Positions 4,997 to 6,769 of a stretch of DNA of 6,769 nt are shown in pieces. Positions within the stretch are counted from its first letter, which is position 1, and every line of letters begins with the position of its first letter. The notes below the pieces were generated by a model. That model had not been told where the DNA came from, ran no database searches, and was given only the letters and a program-made list of their open reading frames with translations. The position numbers and the translations under genes were made by a program. Origin of the DNA: an uncultured Dehalococcoidales bacterium (GTDB lineage Bacteria; Chloroflexota; Dehalococcoidia; UBA1151; UBA1328); NCBI GenBank assembly GCA_905614375.1, contig CAJQSP010000012.1:1-6769 (forward strand), in the 5' to 3' direction.

Positions 4997-6763
4997 ATGG
5001 ACAATAACTCGATTTCTCAGGCATTCGCTGATGTCGCGGTGCTTATGCAGGCGAAGGGCGAGAACGTATTCAAAGTACGTGCTCACTCGAAGGCTTCTGA
5101 CGCGATCAAGAGCCTGCCGTATCCGATCACCGACATCGCTGATGACCCTGAAAAATTAGGTGCACTTCCTGGATTCGGTGATGCGATTGTCGATAAGACT
5201 CAGGAACTTGTTCGAACAGGTCGGCTCGGGTTGTTGGATAGACTTCTTGAAGAACTTCCCGACGGAATTCTCGAGCTTGTCCAGATACCCGGTATAGGAC
5301 CCAAGACTGCCGTTACGGCGGCTACCGAACTTGGTATTTCCAACTTCGAGCAGCTCGAAGCGTCAATCGAATCAGGTGAGTTTCAGAACTTGCCTAGGAT
5401 CAGCAAAAAAGGCGCTGCTCAGATACTTCGACACACTAAGTTGCGTGTCGAACAAGGCCACCGCATCGGATTGGGTCCGGCAACTCAGATGGCTAGCGAT
5501 GTGATTATTGAATTGAAATCTCGATGCGGAGCCATCGTAGATATCGAAGTCGCTGGAAGCGCCCGTCGTTCAGCAGAGCTGATCGGCAATATCGACCTTG
5601 TTTGCAGTGCGATGAACGACGAATTTAACGACATCATCGACTCGTTCACGACTCTGTCGAACGTTCGTGACGTAATTGCCCATAACGAATCTACGGCTGT
5701 GTTCGCAGATGCAAAGGGTTTTAGATTTTCGATCACAATCGTGATGCCTGAGGCGTTTGCCGGGGCGCTTGTGTACGCAACAGGGTCAATCGCCCACGGA
5801 ACTCGCCTCGAAGCGCTAGCGAGCGAACGTGGCATGACATTTAGTTCAAGCGGACTTCTTGATCCGGCTGAAAGTTCGTCAAAAGATATTCAAACCGAGC
5901 GAGATATCTACGAACGACTGGGTCTTAACTTTGTACCAGCACAGATGCGAGAAGACTCTGGTGAGATCGAACTAGCCGAGAAACAAGATTTCGCCATTAT
6001 CCTCACTGAATCAGATATCAGGGGTGATCTGCACTCGCACACGAATTGGTCGGATGGTCGGTATCCAATGGAAGAGATGGTCGCTGTGGCTCAAAAGCGA
6101 GGGTGGGAATACCTCGCCATTACCGATCATTCGCCAAGTGCTACCGTCGCCAATGGCCTTAGCCCCGACATGTTGATTGCTCACAGCACCGCCGTTAGGG
6201 AACTGTCCGAATCTTCAGGCATGAGGTTGTTGACTGGAACGGAAATGGACATCAAGCCTGATGGTTCGCTCGACTACAGCGACGAATTGCTTGCCGACCT
6301 CGATATCGTCATTGCTTCGATTCACTCTGGGATGGATCAGGACAGCGCAAAAATGACCCAACGAGTCATCGATGCGATGGAGAGCCCGCACGTCGATGTC
6401 ATCTGCCACCTAACGGCGCGCCTGCTTGGTAAACGATCGCCTGTTGAGATCGATATAACCGCTGTTCTCGAAGCAGCGGTCCGGACAGGCACTGTTATGG
6501 AGATCAATGCGTCGCCAGACCGCCTCGATTTGAAGGCTGAGCATCTACGAATGGGGGTCGATATGGGTGTAATCTTTGCAGTTAACACCGACTCGCACCG
6601 AACATGGCAGTTCGACAACATGCATTTCGGGGTTAGTACAGCGATTCGCGGTTGGGTTGAAGCCGACCGTGTGATCAACACACTTCATTACGCCGAACTA
6701 ATGGCGTTTTTAGCGCTCCCGAAATCAGAACGCTACGCATTTAATAAATCTCGTGGTAAGTAG
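4997..6763 (+). CDS. polX: PolX-family DNA repair protein with degenerate polymerase site and intact PHP nuclease domain
   Basis: A full-length 588-residue bacterial PolX. In active relatives an X-family polymerase fills short gaps in base-excision repair, and the C-terminal PHP domain gives 3'-5' exonuclease and AP-endonuclease activity. Order here: 8-kDa-like domain starting MDNNSISQAFADVAVLMQAK (1-20); helix-hairpin-helix motifs LPGFGDAI (57-64) and IPGIGPKTA (97-105), with a poorly conserved third (LPRISKKGAAQIL, 132-144); palm with GSARR (187-191); thumb with YATGS (260-264); PHP domain from about 342. The palm's metal-binding aspartates are mostly lost: the usual G-D-(I/L)-D is G-N-I-D (197-200) and the third aspartate is S245. 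PHP ligands all appear present: H346, H348, D353, H378, E416, H443, H471, D532, H534. I infer a DNA-binding PHP nuclease with little or no polymerase activity. The start matches the family N-terminus. The TAG stop is followed immediately by TAA. Family call firm; polymerase inactivity inferred. Confidence 0.95.
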   Translation: MDNNSISQAFADVAVLMQAKGENVFKVRAHSKASDAIKSLPYPITDIADDPEKLGALPGFGDAIVDKTQELVRTGRLGLLDRLLEELPDGILELVQIPGIGPKTAVTAATELGISNFEQLEASIESGEFQNLPRISKKGAAQILRHTKLRVEQGHRIGLGPATQMASDVIIELKSRCGAIVDIEVAGSARRSAELIGNIDLVCSAMNDEFNDIIDSFTTLSNVRDVIAHNESTAVFADAKGFRFSITIVMPEAFAGALVYATGSIAHGTRLEALASERGMTFSSSGLLDPAESSSKDIQTERDIYERLGLNFVPAQMREDSGEIELAEKQDFAIILTESDIRGDLHSHTNWSDGRYPMEEMVAVAQKRGWEYLAITDHSPSATVANGLSPDMLIAHSTAVRELSESSGMRLLTGTEMDIKPDGSLDYSDELLADLDIVIASIHSGMDQDSAKMTQRVIDAMESPHVDVICHLTARLLGKRSPVEIDITAVLEAAVRTGTVMEINASPDRLDLKAEHLRMGVDMGVIFAVNTDSHRTWQFDNMHFGVSTAIRGWVEADRVINTLHYAELMAFLALPKSERYAFNKSRGK

Positions 6764-6769
6764 TAAAGA

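Noticed and set aside
5560..5760. Frameshift or assembly error explaining the lost PolX aspartates
   Set aside because: Flanking residues align continuously with the family (GSARR before, PEAF and TGS after), so the substitutions lie within an intact frame.

Overview
The window carries four complete plus-strand protein genes: an enoyl-CoA hydratase/isomerase-family (crotonase-fold) protein, a ribose-phosphate pyrophosphokinase (prs), the SecA translocase ATPase, and a PolX-type protein with helix-hairpin-helix, polymerase-palm and PHP domains. I see no RNA gene, mobile element, CRISPR array or long repeat. Base composition is roughly half GC throughout, and codon use looks alike in all four genes, with many CGA arginine codons. 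Nothing suggests recent transfer. SecA details (the two-helix-finger region reading IGLEAAGQRDPLVAYKHQAF, an NBD1 insertion, no C-terminal zinc tail) and the prs-secA adjacency point to Chloroflexota, perhaps a marine Dehalococcoidia/SAR202-like lineage. That placement is inference from memory of family variants, not a search result.

Layout. Positions 1-215 are intergenic or regulatory. They hold a weak possible divergent reading frame running off the left edge, a 6-bp inverted repeat, and an extended -10 promoter followed by a Shine-Dalgarno site that fixes the first gene's start at 216. The crotonase-family gene (216-1031) overlaps prs (1031-1990) by one base in a TAATG junction, so the two are almost certainly co-transcribed and translationally coupled. 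A 59-bp gap with a candidate promoter leads to secA (2050-4812). A short GC hairpin plus T-run follows secA and probably ends the unit. A 184-bp gap then leads to polX (4997-6763), whose start lies seven bases after a TATCCT -10-like element and has no Shine-Dalgarno site, the arrangement expected of a leaderless transcript.

Three housekeeping roles are represented: PRPP synthesis for nucleotide and amino-acid biosynthesis, Sec-dependent export, and DNA repair. The crotonase-family gene is a metabolic enzyme of unknown substrate. The most notable point is the PolX protein. Two of its three catalytic aspartates in the polymerase palm are replaced (N198 and S245, with only D200 kept), while all nine metal ligands of its PHP nuclease domain are intact. 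It therefore looks like a PHP nuclease with a dead or repurposed polymerase module. The crotonase-family protein likewise lacks the usual catalytic glutamates, so its annotation as a hydratase should not be taken literally.
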